A stretch of 64,000 nucleotides of DNA, from contig JAUHZU010000001.1 in NCBI GenBank assembly GCA_030425705.1, forward strand, positions 186,001 through 250,000. The letters are read 5' to 3'. Positions 55,701-64,000 of the stretch are shown here, one piece after another. A program made the translations under genes and the position numbers. The stretch is from Phycisphaerae bacterium (GTDB lineage Bacteria > Planctomycetota > Phycisphaerae > Phycisphaerales > Phycisphaeraceae). The notes under the pieces were generated by a model, which saw only the letters and a list, made by a program, of their open reading frames with translations, was not told the DNA's origin and did not search any database. Positions within the stretch are counted from its first letter, which is position 1; every line of letters begins with the position of its first letter.

Positions 55701-56519
55701 GCCGACGTGCAAGACCAGCCGGCTGACATCGCCGACCGGCGCGAGCCGGGCCCACAGCGCGCGGAACTCGCCGGGCACGAAGTAGCGCTGCTCCTGGGCC
55801 AGACTGAAGCGGTCGACCGTCAGGTCCAGCCGCGGGTGGGCGAGACTGAACTGACCGGTAAACGCGGCCCCCTCGGGGTCGGGGTTCATGCCCTCGCCAA
55901 GCGTCTCGCGCAGCGCGAACCGGTAGACACGCTGGTCGGGCTGCTCGGCGTCGAGCGCGCCCTGGACGTGGATCTCGCCCAGCGGCTGCACCGTTTCGCC
56001 GTCGCGCCGGCCGAAGCGGATCATACCGTCTTCGAGCAGGATCGTCGGGATGGCCGCCTCGGCCGTGTCGGCGTCGCCGCTTTCCGGGACGACCAGTTCC
56101 TCGAAGTTGAACGACTGCTGCTCGGTGTCCTCGGTGAGCCACAGCGTGAGCCCGCGGATCTCGACGCGGTCGGGCTGGTAGGTGCCGTCGAGCAGCGCGC
56201 CCGGCTCGCCGTAGAGGTCCAGCCGGCGGACCTGGGCGAGGGTGGCGTAGTCGCCGGTCCGGCCGGGGATGCGGAAGACGATGCCCTCGAGTTCGACCCG
56301 GCCGCTGCGGTTGACCCGGGCGTGGTCGACCGAGACGTCACAGCCGGTGAGCTGTTCCAGGGCGCGCTCGGCGACGGGGATCACCTGGGCCGGGCGGGTG
56401 TAGTAGTAGACCAACAGCAGCGGGGCGGACCCGGCCACGAGCAGCAGGATGAGCGCCGCGACCGCGAGCCGGCGGAACCAGCGGCGGCGGGGCCTGGGCT
56501 TGGCGGGGGGCGTGGGCAT
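52770..56519 (-). CDS. Large AsmA/TamB-like envelope protein
   Basis: A 1249-residue protein. The start at 56519 (MPTPPAKPRPRRRWFRRL) gives an N-in signal anchor with a TM helix (VAALILLLVAGSAPLLLVYYY). The long extracytoplasmic part is made of beta-groove repeats with recurring phrases such as LEGIVFRIPG, VEIRGLTLWL and LEDMTGTFTDPDGATGRLSAAG; the last 200 residues resemble the AsmA C-terminal region (TMTFPDLALDLRFRTERGG). AsmA-like proteins form bridges for phospholipid or lipid transport between membranes. It ends 3 bases after the start of the zinc-ribbon gene. Confidence 0.78.
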   Translation of the reverse strand: MPTPPAKPRPRRRWFRRLAVAALILLLVAGSAPLLLVYYYTRPAQVIPVAERALEQLTGCDVSVDHARVNRSGRVELEGIVFRIPGRTGDYATLAQVRRLDLYGEPGALLDGTYQPDRVEIRGLTLWLTEDTEQQSFNFEELVVPESGDADTAEAAIPTILLEDGMIRFGRRDGETVQPLGEIHVQGALDAEQPDQRVYRFALRETLGEGMNPDPEGAAFTGQFSLAHPRLDLTVDRFSLAQEQRYFVPGEFRALWARLAPVGDVSRLVLHVGPDEENRFALADATLEMDFENIGLNLDILGAHDPDLREAALLLTTVESRLTDLRGRLLLEDGRWRFEDAGGRMRQVGIGLSTVDYHIDAEGGLSLDEPYHIRVETEPFTLRDRFEFLLAFSPLTGEAYRRFRPSGEFALTADFIAEAEQPEPDWAIQLHLRDARIVHEMFPMPLEQMRGTIDIAAEQVRIHPLTARTPGGGRVTISGTATPASDIAEVVLTVDIEDLPIDEHLRAVLTPSERDNLDRFLNPQAYRALVEQGLVSADGTDAPRFELGGTVDVHVPVYRGYGEDGRYSIVPEIDLAGVRALMTDFPYPVTVTRGTVAIGPDFVVVDRMELMGLTGGALTIDGRADKDDASGEYLPSLMVSDGTLPVDGLLLAAIGGDARELLTDLRVGGMLRVTGPIDQSPGDADVRMAMDILLTDGTANPFGGAVTLTDINGALQLHTGAIRDLRLTGNWRDGASLTVEGGVDWSTRDPATGGPITTADLMFTADRFFFTRDLLGLLPADSTTREELADLFDTYEPEGVFDARLRWRPTSVPDAPDDYAAWVTPYTLALNLLGGRLTLGEVEGRAHLTPDALNLEDMTGTFTDPDGATGRLSAAGTIHIAEHPDVVLRMVGDSSAIGQTARLLLPDTTLDVLDAIDWQGGFAMRDAHLEMTGVGSEAQATSFDGTAHFEGVSMRVAGMDLTDASATLGVVVDDTPDRAVPRMRFDLDCPSLRVMGRHVTGLRGWADNTDRAEVLRSSRLAGSMYGGTVVVEAAFGLGDLDRSTFRASVHDVRLEAFMEPEGVGDENPPGAVAVRDRSTGLISGEVSVTSGYGDAGRRHGRGAIHIEDASLYGDNPLGMGILSLLNFNLPTGRGFDTGAIDFAIVDDTVLFNRIRLRTPPAAITGQALQLNGEGTMTFPDLALDLRFRTERGGSVITIPFGDVFNSLRSELVGIQVQGTLDEPEVGYTVLQNTRDALNELMTGRPRVGE

Positions 56520-56644
56520 ACAGCGTTCGTAGTGTATCCGCGTCGTCGGTCGCGCAACGCCGGCCACGCGCCGCGTGAATCCAGTATCCTTGCCCGGCTC
56601 CGGGTTCAACCCGTCCCGCCACCGCCTAACCCCGCAAGAGACCC

Positions 56645-56995
56645 ATGGACACCAAGCCCACCATCCAGTACGACGACTTCGCCAAGCTCGACCTCCGCGT
56701 CGCTACCGTCCTCGAAGCCGAGCACCACCCCAACGCCGACCGCCTGCTCAAGCTGCAGGTCGACCTGGGCACCGAGAAGCGGCAGATCTGTGCCGGCATT
56801 AAGCAGTTCTACAACCCCGAGGACCTGGTCGGCAAGCAGATCATCGTCGTCGCCAACCTCGCGCCGCGCACCATCCGCGGCGAGGAATCCAACGGCATGC
56901 TGATGGCCGCCAGCGCGATGGACGGCGAGACCCTGGCCGACGTCGTGCTGCTCACGCCCGGCAAGCCCGTGCCGGCGGGCTCGACCGTCGGTTGA
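56645..56995 (+). CDS. tRNA-binding protein (MetRS beta-like, Trbp111 type)
   Basis: A 116-residue OB-fold protein starting MDTKPTIQYDDFAKLDLRVATV, with HHPNADRLLKLQVDLGTEKRQICAGI and ESNGMLMAASAMDG, the conserved core of tRNA-binding domains homologous to the C-terminus of methionyl-tRNA synthetase. It binds the elbow of tRNA. Often annotated as metG beta subunit. It is convergent with the PpiD-like gene. Confidence 0.9.
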   Translation: MDTKPTIQYDDFAKLDLRVATVLEAEHHPNADRLLKLQVDLGTEKRQICAGIKQFYNPEDLVGKQIIVVANLAPRTIRGEESNGMLMAASAMDGETLADVVLLTPGKPVPAGSTVG

Positions 56996-57007
56996 GCGGT
57001 CGGCGGG

Positions 57008-59392
57008 TTACTCGCTGTCGGAGTCGTCCGCGTCGCTGGCGCCGTCGGCGGCGGGGCCGTAGCCCTCGGCCCACTTGAACTCGGTGAGCTTCATCAGCGA
57101 TTCGAGCGACAGCGCGTCGCGCATGCTCGTGTCGCCGGCGGGCATCGTGCGGTTCAGCGCGATGTTGGTGACCGCGTCGCCCATCGCCGGGTCGAGCCGG
57201 GCCCGGTAGTCACGTTGTGACAGCGGCACCTCTTCCTTGAGCAGGAAGACCAGGAGCTTGCGCTCGCGGGGCAGCTCGACCAGGATCAGCCGGTCGGCCG
57301 AGGGCGTCGCCCCGATGCCGGCCCCCTGGCGCAACTCGTCGGCGAGGCCGAACACCGCGTCGCCGAACGCCCGCATGCCCCGCGGCGTCACGCCCTCGAT
57401 GCGGGGCGGGTTGGCCCGGCTGAACCCTTCGAGTTCCTGCAGGTCCTCGGCCGGTGCGATGTTGTAGATCGAGTCGGTCTTCGCCTGCTCGAGCAGCGCG
57501 TCGGCGGTCGAGAGCAGCGTCTCGTAGCCCGCCAGCCGGCTCGCGTCACGCAGCACCTCCTCACGGACGTCGGCCAGCGACTCAGCCGGGTGGTCGGGGT
57601 CGGCCGCGGTCAGACGCGAAAGATAGATCGAACCCGTCTCGTCGATCGTCGCGCCGGGCAGGGCCACGCCCACCTGCGGCTGGTCGGGCATGACCGCCTC
57701 CGCATCGTTGCGGAGTTCCTTGGCCTGCGCGATGAGCCGGCCGAGCGAGACGGCCTGGTTCTGCGCGCCGGGGATGCCGCTGCTGAGCAGGCCCATCCGG
57801 CCCGAGAGCGTGGTGGACGACAGGCGCAGCTCCGAGATCGCGAACGCGCCCTCGTTGACGAACCACACCGAGCGGGTCGGCATCGTCCGCAGCATCGCCG
57901 AGACAAAGCCCATCGCGGACTCGAAGTCCCGCTGCGAGACCCACGAGCCGTCATCGGGGATGATCTCCAGCTCGACGCCGTGCTCTTCCTGGATCTTCTG
58001 GGCGATCTCGGCCAGCGGGGTCGGGGTGTAGTCGGCGGGGATGACCTTGAACCCGTCGCGCTCCTCGAGCACACGCGTGTCCTCGGCGAACAGGCGCTGC
58101 AGGTCGGTGGCGATCTCCTGCTGAAGCTCCTGGGTCTTCTGCATCACCAACGCCGCGCGGATCTCCGCGCGGAGGCGGAAGTCGATACGGACCCGCTCGT
58201 TGGCGGACGGGGCCTGCGGCTCGTCTTCGGTTTCGGCTTCGTTCTCGGCGTCGGCGGGTGCTGCGTCCGCATCGTCCGCGGGGGCGGCGTCGCCCTCGGG
58301 GGATTCGCTGCCCTCACCGGCGTCGGGGGACTCGGGGTCTTCTTCGGGAGCGGCTTCCTCGTCCGGCTCTTCGTCGCGCGGGGTCCATGAGGCGTAGAGC
58401 GCGGCGTGCTGGTCGTGGTACCGCCGGACGTCCGCCTCGGTGACCTGCGTCGCCGCGATCGCGCGGAGCTGCTCGACGGGGATGCGCAGCGACTCGAGGC
58501 GGACCCGGCCGGGCACGCGGTAGCCGAAGCCGTACGGCTCGCTGGTGCCAGTGAAGTCGCCCTTGTACTGCTCGAACAGCTCCAGGAGCTTGTCCTCGCT
58601 AGGGGGGAGGGTCGAGTCGTCGGCGTCGAAGACGACCAGCGCGCCGCTCAGCCGGGTCTGCTCCTGCATCAGCGTCTGCCGAATCGCCGCCTCGGAGATG
58701 CGCGGCCGGCCGATGAGTTGGCTGAAGATCAGCCGCTCGGCCATAGCGCGCTGCTCGGCCTCGTTGGGCATCCGGCCGTACTGCTGGATGAAGGCGAACA
58801 GGAGCTGCTGCTGGTTCTCGTCGATGAAGCGCAGCGACGCGTTCTCCTGCCGGACGCGGTTGAGCCCGACCGACGCGGGCAGCTCGCTGAAGTCGTCACG
58901 CACCTGGAACGTGTGGCCGAGCACGAGCTGGCGGTACTGCTCGGCGACGAGGTACTCGCGCACGGTGCCCAGGAGCTGCTGGGTCGAGAGGTTCATGTTC
59001 GCGGCGAAGGTCTCCAGCGACTCGCTGTCCTTGACCTCGGACTGCTTCATCGCCAGGGCGTTGAACGCCTCGGAGTCGCTGGACGACAGCCCGGCGTGGC
59101 GCGCGGCCTTGACCAGCAGCAGCCAGGCGAGCGCCTCGTCCGCGTCGTTCTCTTCGTTGGGGAACAGCCCCGCGCCGTAGAAGCCCAGCCGCTTGAGGCG
59201 GTCCAGCGTGTTAGCCGCGACCTGCTGGTCGCCCTGCGTGATCTCGTCCCCGCCGAAGACCGTGGCGAAGGTCCGGTTCTGGGGCTTGGGCATGAAGATT
59301 TCCATGACCGGCTGGATCAGGAACGCGACCATGAGGACGGCGCAGAACACCACCAGCAGCCACTTCTGGTATCGACGGATAAACTTAAACAC
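57008..59392 (-). CDS. PpiD/SurA-N-like membrane-anchored chaperone
   Basis: A 794-residue protein starting at GTG (MFKFIRRYQKWLLVVFCAV) with one TM helix (about 12-32). It has a SurA-N-like periplasmic helical region (ITQGDQQVAANTLDRLKRLG) and a very acidic linker (about 345-400, rich in E, D, P, A). No parvulin rotamase domain is clear. PpiD-type proteins assist folding of exported and outer-membrane proteins. It lies next to the LptD-like gene, on the same strand. Confidence 0.7.
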   Translation of the reverse strand: MFKFIRRYQKWLLVVFCAVLMVAFLIQPVMEIFMPKPQNRTFATVFGGDEITQGDQQVAANTLDRLKRLGFYGAGLFPNEENDADEALAWLLLVKAARHAGLSSSDSEAFNALAMKQSEVKDSESLETFAANMNLSTQQLLGTVREYLVAEQYRQLVLGHTFQVRDDFSELPASVGLNRVRQENASLRFIDENQQQLLFAFIQQYGRMPNEAEQRAMAERLIFSQLIGRPRISEAAIRQTLMQEQTRLSGALVVFDADDSTLPPSEDKLLELFEQYKGDFTGTSEPYGFGYRVPGRVRLESLRIPVEQLRAIAATQVTEADVRRYHDQHAALYASWTPRDEEPDEEAAPEEDPESPDAGEGSESPEGDAAPADDADAAPADAENEAETEDEPQAPSANERVRIDFRLRAEIRAALVMQKTQELQQEIATDLQRLFAEDTRVLEERDGFKVIPADYTPTPLAEIAQKIQEEHGVELEIIPDDGSWVSQRDFESAMGFVSAMLRTMPTRSVWFVNEGAFAISELRLSSTTLSGRMGLLSSGIPGAQNQAVSLGRLIAQAKELRNDAEAVMPDQPQVGVALPGATIDETGSIYLSRLTAADPDHPAESLADVREEVLRDASRLAGYETLLSTADALLEQAKTDSIYNIAPAEDLQELEGFSRANPPRIEGVTPRGMRAFGDAVFGLADELRQGAGIGATPSADRLILVELPRERKLLVFLLKEEVPLSQRDYRARLDPAMGDAVTNIALNRTMPAGDTSMRDALSLESLMKLTEFKWAEGYGPAADGASDADDSDSE

Positions 59393-59476
59393 GCGGCGGG
59401 CTCCACAGGGTCGTTCGGGGGCGAACCGAGGAGTATAGCCGGTTTCAGCCCCCCCTAACAGGGGCCGGCGGCCGAG

Positions 59477-62400
59477 TCACTGCCCGGCGTAGAGCCCGCC
59501 GGGGCCGGCCCCGGTGCCGAAGCCGTCGGGGATGAGGATGAGCCCGATCGTGGTGTCGTCGTCGATCTCGTCGTAGGCCAGCAGCAACTGCAGCCGGGCC
59601 CGGGGCAGCTTGCGGTCGAGCGTGAGGTTGATGCTGCGGGACTGGGAGTCGCCGAAATCGAGGGTGTGGGAGAAGGACAGGCGGTACTTGGTCGTCAGGT
59701 CCAGCGCGAAGCCGTAGGTCAAGAGCCGGGCATCGATCGGGTCGATCTCGCGGTAGTGGACGAAGGTGGACAGGTGGTCGGTGTGGCGCATCTCCTCGCC
59801 CAGGCGCCACTGCACGACGTTGCCCGACTCGAAGCCGTGCGTCAGCTCGCCGGTGACCGCGACGTTCTCGCTCACGGCCCAGAGCAGCTCGGCGTAGAAG
59901 TGGTCCCCGCCCAGGGAGTACTCCGGCCGGTGGTCGAAGAACCGGGGGATCGCCGTCGCCGTGTCCGCGTCTTCGGAACGCAGCACCACGTCTGTCCGAA
60001 GCTTGAGCCAGTCGACGGTGCGTTCCCGGCCTTCCTGCCCCCGACGGGTCTGGAGCGTGTGCAGCGCGCCGATGCGGATGACCGCGCCCTCCGCCAGGTC
60101 CTCGACCTCCGGGTCGTAGATCGGCAGGTCGCCGTCCTCCATCGACGAGCCGTAGATCGCGAGGGTCGCGCTGGGCTCGATGATGTGGCGCAGCCCGTTG
60201 AGGTCCAGCAGCTCGCTGGTGAAGCCGTAGGTGCGGGCGACCTCGGTGGAGATCTCGATGCCGCCGCCGCCCCAGAAGCGGACGCTGTCGTCGTTGCCGC
60301 CATTGAACGCGGCGAAGTCGTCGTCGTAGGCGGTGACGCGCCCGACGACGAAGGGTGTGACGTCGAAGATGCCGGCACGGAGCGGGACGGCCAGCTCGTT
60401 GCGGGTGTCGAACCGGCCGACGGTGCTGGTCGGGAAGCCCGCGGCGCGTGCGGCGTCGTCGAAGGCGGTGGTGTTGGGCAGGCCGAAGATGGCCATGGAC
60501 TGGGCGTTGGAGAAGCCGCGGTCGGCGGGGCTGTCGCTGCCGAATCGGGCGCGGACCGTACCGACGCGGGACTCGTGGTACCACGTCGCGGTGTCCTCGA
60601 ACACGCTGGTGCCGTTGCGGTAGTAGGCGACCTCGGGCAGCTTGTCGACGGTGTAGCCGGGCGTGAGCAATTGCGGGAGCTGGGCGGTGAACCGGTTGGT
60701 CTCGTACCGCAGCAGGCCGGTGAGCGCCCAGTCGTCCTCGGCCTTCTTGAGGTAGACGGAGGTCTCGTACGGCCGGGCGCTGTAGGCCTCGTCGCGGAAG
60801 AACTCTTCGAGCAGCGTCGGGTCGGAGACGTGGTTGCCCTCGACCGACAGCTCCCAGCCGTTGGGCAGGTCCTGGCGGTGCTGCAGGTGGATCAGCCCGC
60901 GGGCTTCGCTGTCGAAGGGCACGTCGTTGCGGTCGGCGACGTCGTCTTCGCCCGAGTCGCTGGGCAGGAAGTAGCCCAGCAGCGTGCCGCGCATCGTCTC
61001 GCGGTCGTAGTCGAGGTCCACGCCCACCGCGACGCCGTGGTCCCCGCGGTAGTCCAGGTTGCCCAGCAGCGTGACGCCCTCGGGGGCGCGCCGGCCCGCC
61101 AGCGCGTACACGTCCCACGCCGTCTGGATGTTCAGCCCGTTGCTGCTGCTGTACCCGACGTTGATCTGCTTCAACGGCAGCGCGTGCGCCGGCGCCGCGA
61201 GGAACGGCCAGTAGAAGAACGGCGTGTCCTCGCTCCGCAGCGTGATGCCCTCGGCCGTGACGTACCGCTCGACAAACCCGTCGTCCTGCCGGCTCTGACG
61301 CAGCGTGATCCGGTCCGCGCCCAGCGCGAGGTGCGGCTTCGCGAACTCGCTGGTCGTCAGCACCGCGCCCGTCGCCGAGAACGCGTCGGCCGACGACTGG
61401 CGGATCACCTCCGCCCGCATGTACAGCGGCACCTGACGCTGCACGTCCAGCGCGTACACCACCGCCTCCAGCAGCACCGCGCGGTTCTGCTTCAGGTCGT
61501 AGTACACCCGCGGCGCACGCACCGTCACGTCGCCGTCGGTGATCACCGCGTCGTCTTCGAGATACACCCCCTGGATGCGCGACGCGTCCAACTCCGCCGG
61601 CACATCCCCCGCCCGCTCCGCCTCCTGGTCGATAAAGATCACCACCCGCTCGGCGGTGAGCAGCACGTCCCGGCCCTCGTCCGCGTCCTCGTAGAGCACC
61701 CGCACGTTGCCGATCAGCATCACCGCGTCCTGCGTCTCGCCCATCTGGAACACCGCCCGGTCCCAGCTGTACCGCACCGTGCCGCGCGTCGGCAGCACGC
61801 TGCGGTCGACCAGCTCCGCATCGACACGCGGCGCGGCGAAGCGCGGGTCGGTCGGGTCGATGTGCTCGCGCTCGGCGTCGATCGCCGCCCGCCGAGCATC
61901 ACGTCGCGCCGCCGCCTCCGGCCCGAACGCCGGCCCCGCCTCCAGCGCCGCCATCGGCTGGTGCAGCGCGGCACGGTACTCGGCGAAACGCGCTTCCGCC
62001 TCGCCGAGGATCGCCGCGCCCGGCCGCGCATCAACGGGGTTGAACAGCGGCGTATCGACATCCACCCGGCCGGAGATCGCCGCCGTCACCACCAGCCCCG
62101 CCCCACGCATCTGCACGCCGCCCGCGCCCGTCGGCACCGCCGAATCAAAATAGACCGCCAGGTGCCGGACGCCCGGCCCGTAGCCCGGGGCGGTCTCGAT
62201 CCGCACCACCGCGTTCGCCGCACGGAAGCCCTGCACCCCGATCACGACCGAGGCGTCGCCCTCCAGCAGCAGCACCTGCGCCCCGCCGTCGCGGTAGACC
62301 GTCACACGGTTGGCCGAGGCGAGCAGGTCGCTGCCCAGGACCTGCGGCGCGTAGGGGTGGTCGGCGGGCAGCGGCGGGAGGATGCCGGGCCCGGCGGCGG

Positions 62401-62491
62401 CGGGCGGGGTGTCATGTGCGAGGGCGGCCGTCGCCGGGGGGACAGCCGCGAGGGCGGCGAGCAGCACGGCGGCGGTGAATCGCATCGGCAT
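59477..62491 (-). CDS. LptD-like outer-membrane assembly protein
   Basis: A 1004-residue exported protein starting MPMRFTAAVLLAALAAVPP (an ATG two codons later is also possible), with cleavage near ATAALAHD. The N-terminal half contains OstA/LptA-like beta-jellyroll repeats (VMLIGNVRVLYEDADEG...RVVIFID; VYLEDDAVITDGDVTVRAPRVYYDLK). The C-terminal 550 residues look like a large beta-barrel: YSSSNGLNIQTAWDVYAL, LGYFLPSDSGEDD, and repeated aromatic-ended strands to the terminus. LptD inserts lipopolysaccharide into the outer membrane, though planctomycete homologues may handle other lipids. Confidence 0.8.
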   Translation of the reverse strand: MPMRFTAAVLLAALAAVPPATAALAHDTPPAAAGPGILPPLPADHPYAPQVLGSDLLASANRVTVYRDGGAQVLLLEGDASVVIGVQGFRAANAVVRIETAPGYGPGVRHLAVYFDSAVPTGAGGVQMRGAGLVVTAAISGRVDVDTPLFNPVDARPGAAILGEAEARFAEYRAALHQPMAALEAGPAFGPEAAARRDARRAAIDAEREHIDPTDPRFAAPRVDAELVDRSVLPTRGTVRYSWDRAVFQMGETQDAVMLIGNVRVLYEDADEGRDVLLTAERVVIFIDQEAERAGDVPAELDASRIQGVYLEDDAVITDGDVTVRAPRVYYDLKQNRAVLLEAVVYALDVQRQVPLYMRAEVIRQSSADAFSATGAVLTTSEFAKPHLALGADRITLRQSRQDDGFVERYVTAEGITLRSEDTPFFYWPFLAAPAHALPLKQINVGYSSSNGLNIQTAWDVYALAGRRAPEGVTLLGNLDYRGDHGVAVGVDLDYDRETMRGTLLGYFLPSDSGEDDVADRNDVPFDSEARGLIHLQHRQDLPNGWELSVEGNHVSDPTLLEEFFRDEAYSARPYETSVYLKKAEDDWALTGLLRYETNRFTAQLPQLLTPGYTVDKLPEVAYYRNGTSVFEDTATWYHESRVGTVRARFGSDSPADRGFSNAQSMAIFGLPNTTAFDDAARAAGFPTSTVGRFDTRNELAVPLRAGIFDVTPFVVGRVTAYDDDFAAFNGGNDDSVRFWGGGGIEISTEVARTYGFTSELLDLNGLRHIIEPSATLAIYGSSMEDGDLPIYDPEVEDLAEGAVIRIGALHTLQTRRGQEGRERTVDWLKLRTDVVLRSEDADTATAIPRFFDHRPEYSLGGDHFYAELLWAVSENVAVTGELTHGFESGNVVQWRLGEEMRHTDHLSTFVHYREIDPIDARLLTYGFALDLTTKYRLSFSHTLDFGDSQSRSINLTLDRKLPRARLQLLLAYDEIDDDTTIGLILIPDGFGTGAGPGGLYAGQ

Positions 62492-62542
62492 CGCCGGATG
62501 ATACGTCGGTGGTGGGGTGCCGCAAGTAGCCCGCACCCGTGG

Positions 62543-62559
62543 CACAGGCATCGTGCCTG
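62543..62559. repeat. CAGGCA...TGCCTG palindrome
   Basis: CACAGGCA tcg TGCCTG, the same core as in the two palindromes at 38705-38752, lies in the spacer between the LptD-like start and the methyltransferase stop. It supports a dispersed palindromic repeat family. Confidence 0.5.
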
Positions 62560-62568
62560 CGAATCCCA

Positions 62569-63270
62569 TCACACCGCGGCCGCAACACCCCCGGGCACCG
62601 CGCCGGGCTCGCCCACGTCCGCGCCCGCCCGCAGCACCAGCGCCGGCCCCGTTGGGCTCAGCACCACGATCTGCCAGATGTCCACCACGCTCGTCTTGAA
62701 GTGGTACCGCACGTGCAGCCCCGTCCCCTCCAGACAATCCTCCAGCGACAGGTCGCTCTTCCAACCGATCTTCAGGAACACCGGGTTCAGCACCGTCTCG
62801 AAGAACGCCACCACCCGGTTGCTCGCGTGAAAATGGTTGAGCAGCACGATCGTCCCGCCAGGCTTCACCAGCCGCTCGGCCCACAACAGCAGCTTGTTCG
62901 GCTCGCTCACCACGCTGATCGTGTGTGCGATCATCACGTGGTCAAACACCCCCTCGGCCAACGGCGGGAACATCGCGTCCGCCTGCACCAGGTGCACATG
63001 CCCCAGCCCCTGCTCACGCTTCTTGTCCGCCGCCTTCCGCAGCATCCCCGCCGACAGGTCCGCGCCGACGACCGTGATGTCGCCCGGGTACTCCGGCAGC
63101 GTCATCCCCGTCCCCACCCCCAAATCCAGCACCAGCTCGCCGGGCCGGGTCTTGAGCTGCTTAATCGCCCGCACGTGCCGCTTGTGCACCAACGCCCCGA
63201 ACGTGTAGTCGTAAAACTTCGACCACAGGTCGTAGCACTTGGCCGTAAACGAGGTCTGCATCGTGCTCAT
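62569..63270 (-). CDS. Class I SAM-dependent methyltransferase (PmtA-like)
   Basis: A 233-residue protein; start MSTMQTSFTAKCYDLWSKFYDYTFG at 63270. The SAM-binding motif is LVLDLGVGTGMTLPEYP (near 55) followed by VVGADLSAGML and VQADAMFPPLAEGVFDHVM. The YDxWSxxYDxxFG opening is typical of phosphatidylethanolamine N-methyltransferase-like and quinone methyltransferases. Substrate is therefore probably a phospholipid, but this is inference. Confidence 0.78.
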   Translation of the reverse strand: MSTMQTSFTAKCYDLWSKFYDYTFGALVHKRHVRAIKQLKTRPGELVLDLGVGTGMTLPEYPGDITVVGADLSAGMLRKAADKKREQGLGHVHLVQADAMFPPLAEGVFDHVMIAHTISVVSEPNKLLLWAERLVKPGGTIVLLNHFHASNRVVAFFETVLNPVFLKIGWKSDLSLEDCLEGTGLHVRYHFKTSVVDIWQIVVLSPTGPALVLRAGADVGEPGAVPGGVAAAV

Positions 63271-63383
63271 GGCAATCGCTCCGAGCCGCATATGCTACCC
63301 GATGCCCCAAGCCCGCGGCTTGTCGTGCAGCGGCACGCCGCGCGACCGTGCTTCCACCATGTTGGCCCTGCTAAACTACCCCC

Positions 63384-63584
63384 ATGCCCACGATCACCCT
63401 CAACGGCCAGCCCCACACCACCGACGCCACCACCGTCGCCGATCTCCTCCGCGAGCAGGGCCTCGAAGGCCAGGCCGTCGCCGTCGAACTCAACCAGTCC
63501 GTCGTCCCCAAACGCGACCACCCCGGCCAGCCGCTCCAAAACGGCGACACGATCGAACTCGTCACCCTCGTCGGCGGGGGGTGA
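63384..63584 (+). CDS. thiS: Sulfur carrier protein ThiS
   Basis: A 66-residue ubiquitin-like protein ending in the functional GG (LVTLVGGG). Its C-terminal thiocarboxylate delivers sulfur to ThiG for the thiazole of thiamin. TVADLLREQGLEGQAVAVELN is the conserved helix and strand. No TPP riboswitch was found upstream. Confidence 0.92.
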   Translation: MPTITLNGQPHTTDATTVADLLREQGLEGQAVAVELNQSVVPKRDHPGQPLQNGDTIELVTLVGGG

Positions 63585-63589
63585 GTGCG

Positions 63590-63790
63590 ATGCCTCGCAA
63601 GCCAGGCCGATCAGCCAAGCACGACCGCTGGGAAGAGATCCGCGCCTCTCAATCGATCTTCCGGGCGTACCCCCGGAGCTTCTGGATCAGGGTGGTGGCC
63701 CTGGGGCTCGCCTCGTTCCTGGTCTTGTCCGCCGTCCTGTTCTTGCTCTACCTCCTTCAACGCGCCTGGTGGGCTAAAGTAATCCCGTAG
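63590..63790 (+). CDS. Small membrane protein between thiS and thiG
   Basis: A 66-residue protein ([17 protein letters not shown], then TM helix [20 protein letters not shown]). GTG at 63581 overlapping the thiS stop is an alternative start. The basic N-terminus and single TM helix suggest an inner-membrane protein. It is co-transcribed with thiS and thiG by position; a thiamin-related role is not shown. Confidence 0.55.
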   Translation: MPRKPGRSAKHDRWEEIRASQSIFRAYPRSFWIRVVALGLASFLVLSAVLFLLYLLQRAWWAKVIP

Positions 63791-63828
63791 CGACACGCAA
63801 CCCCGCCTCTCTACCCCCCGGAAACACG

Positions 63829-64000
63829 ATGACCGCCACCCTCGCCACCAACCTCGACGCCCCCCTCCACATCGCCGGCCGAACCCTCGCCTCCCGACTC
63901 ATCGTCGGCACCGGCAAGTACGCCTCCTACGAGCAGATGCAGCACGCCCTCGACGCCTCCGGAGCCGAGGTCATCACCGTCGCCGTCCGACGCGAACGCC
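63829..64000 (+). CDS. thiG: Thiazole synthase ThiG, 3' truncated by window edge
   Basis: Fifty-seven codons are visible, starting [17 protein letters not shown]. They include the family opening [20 protein letters not shown] and EVITVAVRR, where the lysine of TGK and the RLIVGTGK strand are the conserved start of the TIM barrel. ThiG makes the thiazole phosphate of thiamin with ThiS. The rest lies beyond the window. Confidence 0.92.
   Translation, partial: MTATLATNLDAPLHIAGRTLASRLIVGTGKYASYEQMQHALDASGAEVITVAVRRER

Noticed and set aside
53871-56903. Open frame of about 1000 codons on the plus strand opposite the AsmA-like gene
   Set aside because: Antisense shadow; the minus-strand frame has a TM anchor and AsmA-like repeats.
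59666-62830. Open frame of over 1000 codons on the plus strand opposite the LptD-like gene
   Set aside because: Antisense shadow; no start context, signal or motif.
63271-63383. TPP riboswitch upstream of thiS
   Set aside because: The conserved CUGAGA and related TPP core sequences are absent in this short spacer.

Overview
The window looks like chromosomal DNA of a planctomycete, most likely a member of the Phycisphaerae or a close relative. The supporting features are high GC with strong G/C third-position bias, several exported proteins ending in a PEP-CTERM sorting tail (PEP, hydrophobic stretch, RRRR), an NxxGxxAF-repeat protein with a dockerin-like tail, a pseudopilin-like protein with the [16 protein letters not shown] leader, a membrane protein with the CxxCGYNL...CPECGRxFDP zinc ribbon typical of the phylum, a BlaI/M56 peptidase pair, and envelope genes of a diderm (LptD-like, AsmA-like, PpiD-like). 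Genus-level placement is inference. No rRNA, tRNA, CRISPR array or transposase was seen.

Layout. 1-6.8 kb: end of a GH15 glycosidase, a DUF2062/AsmA-like fusion, and a BlaI-BlaR1 type regulator/sensor pair with tandem operators. 6.9-13.2 kb (mostly minus strand): an NxxGxxAF PEP-CTERM protein, DNA topoisomerase I and MiaA. 13.3-21 kb: three tandem exported paralogues, aconitase, an RRM RNA-binding protein and an NAD(P)-binding protein. 21-23.3 kb: an AT-richer patch with a stand-alone DUF262/DUF1524 (GmrSD-like) gene preceded by a stray copy of the aconitase C-terminus, then a small zinc-ribbon membrane protein. 23.3-27.4 kb: a 21-bp minisatellite, an S41 peptidase-like lipoprotein, and an unknown family whose tandem array appears to have been split by a metallophosphoesterase/terpenoid-synthase-like gene pair. 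27.4-39.7 kb: PEP-CTERM and other exported proteins, a thioredoxin-like gene with an in-frame TGA, small unannotated ORFs and a pseudopilin. 39.8-47.7 kb: CAP-domain protein, zinc-ribbon membrane protein, EamA transporter, CPBP-like protein and RecQ. 47.7-52.8 kb: FHA protein, a MotA/TolQ plus PDZ-bearing MotB/TolR-like pair, and BioD. 52.8-64 kb: AsmA-like, tRNA-binding protein, PpiD-like, LptD-like and methyltransferase genes, then the start of a thiS-thiG operon that runs off the window.

How the genes work together. Many are single-gene or two-gene units rather than long operons. The clear functional sets are BlaI/BlaR1 (signal-responsive repression), the FHA/TolQ/TolR-PDZ group (ion-driven envelope machine), the LptD/PpiD/AsmA group (outer-membrane biogenesis), thiS-thiG (thiamin thiazole synthesis) and the many PEP-CTERM proteins, which need an exosortase encoded elsewhere. 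The least explained features are the TGA-interrupted thioredoxin-like gene, the duplicated sensor region of the M56 protein, the aconitase-tail/DUF262 patch and the cassette inserted in the unknown-family array.
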